DNA from: Colletes latitarsis
Lineage: Eukaryota; Arthropoda; Insecta; Hymenoptera; Colletidae
Assembly: GCF_051014445.1 (NCBI RefSeq)
Contig: NW_027488384.1
Span: 992,001-1,056,000, forward strand
Direction of reading: 5' to 3'
Length of the DNA: 64,000 nucleotides
Positions 62,347 to 64,000 of this stretch are shown here, piece by piece (the stretch's first letter is position 1; each line of letters opens with the position of its first letter). The position numbers were made by a program, and so were the translations under genes. The notes beneath the pieces were generated by a model that had not been told where the DNA came from, did no database searches, and saw nothing but the letters and a program-made list of their open reading frames with translations.

Positions 62347-64000
62347 AGATCCTGGGTTTTTTTCTGGTTTGGATCACGTAGTAATGTGGTACCACACTGA
62401 AACTGTCGGTTAAACCTGGTTTCGATCAATATTTTAGTGGATAACGCATGTTAGGTCTAGGTTAGGCCTGGGATTTGCCCACATCAGGGTCATACTTTCG
62501 CAGTTTTAACATACATGTTGACCTGATCGAGGGTTTTTTTCTGGTTTGGATCACGTAGTAATGTGGTACCACACTGAAACTGTCGGTTAAACCTGGTTTC
62601 GATCAATATTTTAGTGGATAACGCATGTTAGGTCTGGGATAGGTCTGGGATTTGCCCTCATCAGAGTCATACCTACGCACACTTCACATACTCGGTGAAC
62701 AGATCCTGGGTTATTTTCCGGTTTGGATCACATAGTAATGTGGTACCAAACTGAAACAGTCAATTAAACCTGGTTTCCATCAATAGTTTAGAGGACAACG
62801 CATGTTAGGTCTAGGTTAGGCCTGGGATTTGCCCACATCAGGGTCATACTTTCGCAGTTTTAACATACATGTTGACCTGATCGAGGGTTTTTTCTGCTTT
62901 GGATCACGCAGTAAAGTGGTACCACACTGAAACAGTCCATTAAACCTAGTTTCGAACAATATTTTTTAGGATAACGCATGTTAGGTCTAGGTTAGGCCGG
63001 GGATTTTCACTCATCAGACTCATACTTTCGCATTCTTCACATACTTGTTGAACGGATCCTGGGTTTTTACTGGTTTGGATCACGTAGTAATGTGGTACCA
63101 CACTGAAACATTCAATTAAACCTGGTCTTGATAAATATTTTAGAGGATAACGCATGTTAGCTCTGGGATAGGTCTGGGATTTGCACTCATCAGACTCATA
63201 CTTTCGCACGCCTCACATACTCGTTGAACAGATCCTGGGTTATTTTCTGGTTTGGATCTCATAGTAATGTGGTACCACACTGAAACAGTCGATTAAACCA
63301 GGTTTCGATCAATATTTTTGAGGATAACGCAAGTCAGGTCTAGGTTAGGCCTGGGATTTTCACTCATCAGACTCATACTTTCGCATTCTTCACATACTTG
63401 TTGAACGGATCCTGGGTTTTTTCTGGTTTGGATCACGTAGTAATGTGGGACCACACTGAAACAATCAATTTAACCTGGTCTTGATAAATATTTTAGAGGA
63501 TAACGCATGTTAGGTCCGGGTTTGGTCTAGGATTTGCCCTCGTCAGGCTCATACTTTCGCATATTTCTCATACTTCATGGCTAGATCCTGGGCTATTTCT
63601 GGAGTGGATCACGTAGTAATGTGGTACCACACTGAAACAGTCAATTAAACCTGGTTTCGATCAATATTTTAGAGGATAACGCAAGTTAGGTCTGCGATAG
63701 GTCTGCGATTTGCCCTTATCAGGCTCATACTTTCGCGTTTTTCACATACTTGTTGAACAGATCCTGGGTTTTTCCTGGTTTGGATCAGGTAGTAGTGTGG
63801 TACCACACTGCAACAGTCGATTAAACCTGGTTTCGATTAATATTTTAGAGGATAACGCATGTTAGGTCTGGGATAGGTCTGGGATTCGCCCTCATCAGGC
63901 TCATACTTTCGCATATTTCTCATACTTGATGGCTAGATCCTGGGCTTTTTCTGGATTGCATCATGTAGTAATGAAGTACAACACTGAAACAGTCAATTAA
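62347..64000 (+). repeat. Terminal satellite segment, array continues
   Basis: About nine monomers of types B, E, A, C and D. It has two further ATATTTTAGTGGATAACGCA tails, related to those at 57.5-57.9 kb. The window ends in the tail of a C2 monomer (AATGAAGTACAACACTG), with no sign that the array is ending or decaying. Confidence 0.85.

Larger units (their letters stand above)
1..64000 (+). repeat. Satellite DNA array, ~176-bp monomer, whole window
   Basis: Every line of the window carries the same ordered set of short boxes: TTAGG-containing head, CATACTTTCGC, GATCCTGGGTTTTTT, GGATCACGTAGTAATGTGG, CCACACTGAAAC, TTAAACCTGGTTT and AATATTTTAGAGGATAACGC. The distance between successive GATAACGCA boxes is 175-177 bp almost everywhere (for example 161, 337, 514, 690). 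All copies read in the same direction and no inverted block was seen. There is no interspersed non-satellite sequence of more than a few bases. Arrays of this kind are known from centromeres, pericentromeres and subtelomeres of eukaryotes; which of these applies here is inference. The window starts and ends inside the array. No gene is supported anywhere in it. Confidence 0.98.

Noticed and set aside
1..64000. CRISPR array
   Set aside because: The repeats are 176 bp and continuous, with no unique spacers between short direct repeats, and the sequence is plainly of eukaryotic satellite type.
1..64000. Interspersed transposon or retroelement fragment
   Set aside because: No region departs from the monomer register for more than a few bases, and no terminal repeats, target duplications or reverse-transcriptase-like frame were seen. 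The type E middle is divergent, but it keeps monomer length and flanks.
1..64000. tRNA or 5S rRNA genes hidden in the repeat
   Set aside because: Apart from loose A-box and B-box likeness, there is no cloverleaf, anticodon arm or 5S internal control region that I can recognise.
1..64000. True telomere tract
   Set aside because: TTAGG occurs only two or so times per monomer with intervening bases; there is no run of perfect tandem TTAGG or any other telomere unit.
1..64000. A new defence, biosynthetic or mobile gene system
   Set aside because: There is no coding content to support one. The unusual content of the window is the organisation of the satellite itself.

Overview
This window is one uninterrupted block of satellite DNA. 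From the first base to the last it is a head-to-tail tandem array of a monomer of about 176 bp. The clean copy at 2277-2452 is exactly 176 bp and a typical monomer is about 41% G+C. Roughly 360 monomers fit in the window, all in the same orientation, and both window edges cut through the array, so the real array is longer than 64 kb. I found no protein-coding gene, rRNA, tRNA, CRISPR array, transposon or single-copy spacer. The kind of sequence (tens of kilobases of a nucleosome-sized tandem repeat with layered large duplications) points to a eukaryotic chromosome, most likely a centromeric, pericentromeric or subtelomeric heterochromatin block. The species cannot be named from the sequence. 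The monomer head carries TTAGG-containing words, TTAGG being the telomere unit of many arthropods, but that is only a weak hint.

Monomers fall into at least five recognisable types, best told apart by the bases after the shared CATACTTTCGC box: A (CATTCTTCACATAC), B (CACACTTCACATACTCG), C (CATATTTCTCATACTT, with C1 and C2 forms), D (CGTTTTTCACATAC) and E (CAGTTTTAACATA). Heads, middles and tails of the types are reassorted, so many monomers are mosaics. No single higher-order period runs through the window. Instead there are several local higher-order duplications of different ages and sizes, nearly all close to whole numbers of monomers.

Layout: 1-4256 mosaic array with small internal duplications. 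4257-8815 and 8816-13374 are two nearly identical 4,559-bp units (26 monomers each). 13375-22396 mosaic array. 22397-27470, 31871-36409 and (second half only) 36410-39900 are related blocks that differ by gains and losses of 2 or 3 monomers. 27862-29273 and 29274-30685 are two apparently identical 1,412-bp units (8 monomers). 39756-40815 is a 530-bp duplication. 41811-43590 is a 1,058-bp duplication. 44397-44748 is a duplication of a single 176-bp monomer. 50276-53093 and 53094-55911 are two 2,818-bp units (16 monomers), with parts of the same blocks returning at 58653-60711 and 59995-62346.

The pattern is what repeated unequal exchange or template switching in a live satellite array would leave. 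The most interesting local element is the conserved dyad GTGG..CCAC centred on GGTACC in most monomers, up to a 16-bp perfect palindrome, with no full CENP-B box. Short reading frames of 60-89 codons recur on the minus strand, but they are by-products of the repeat consensus, not genes.
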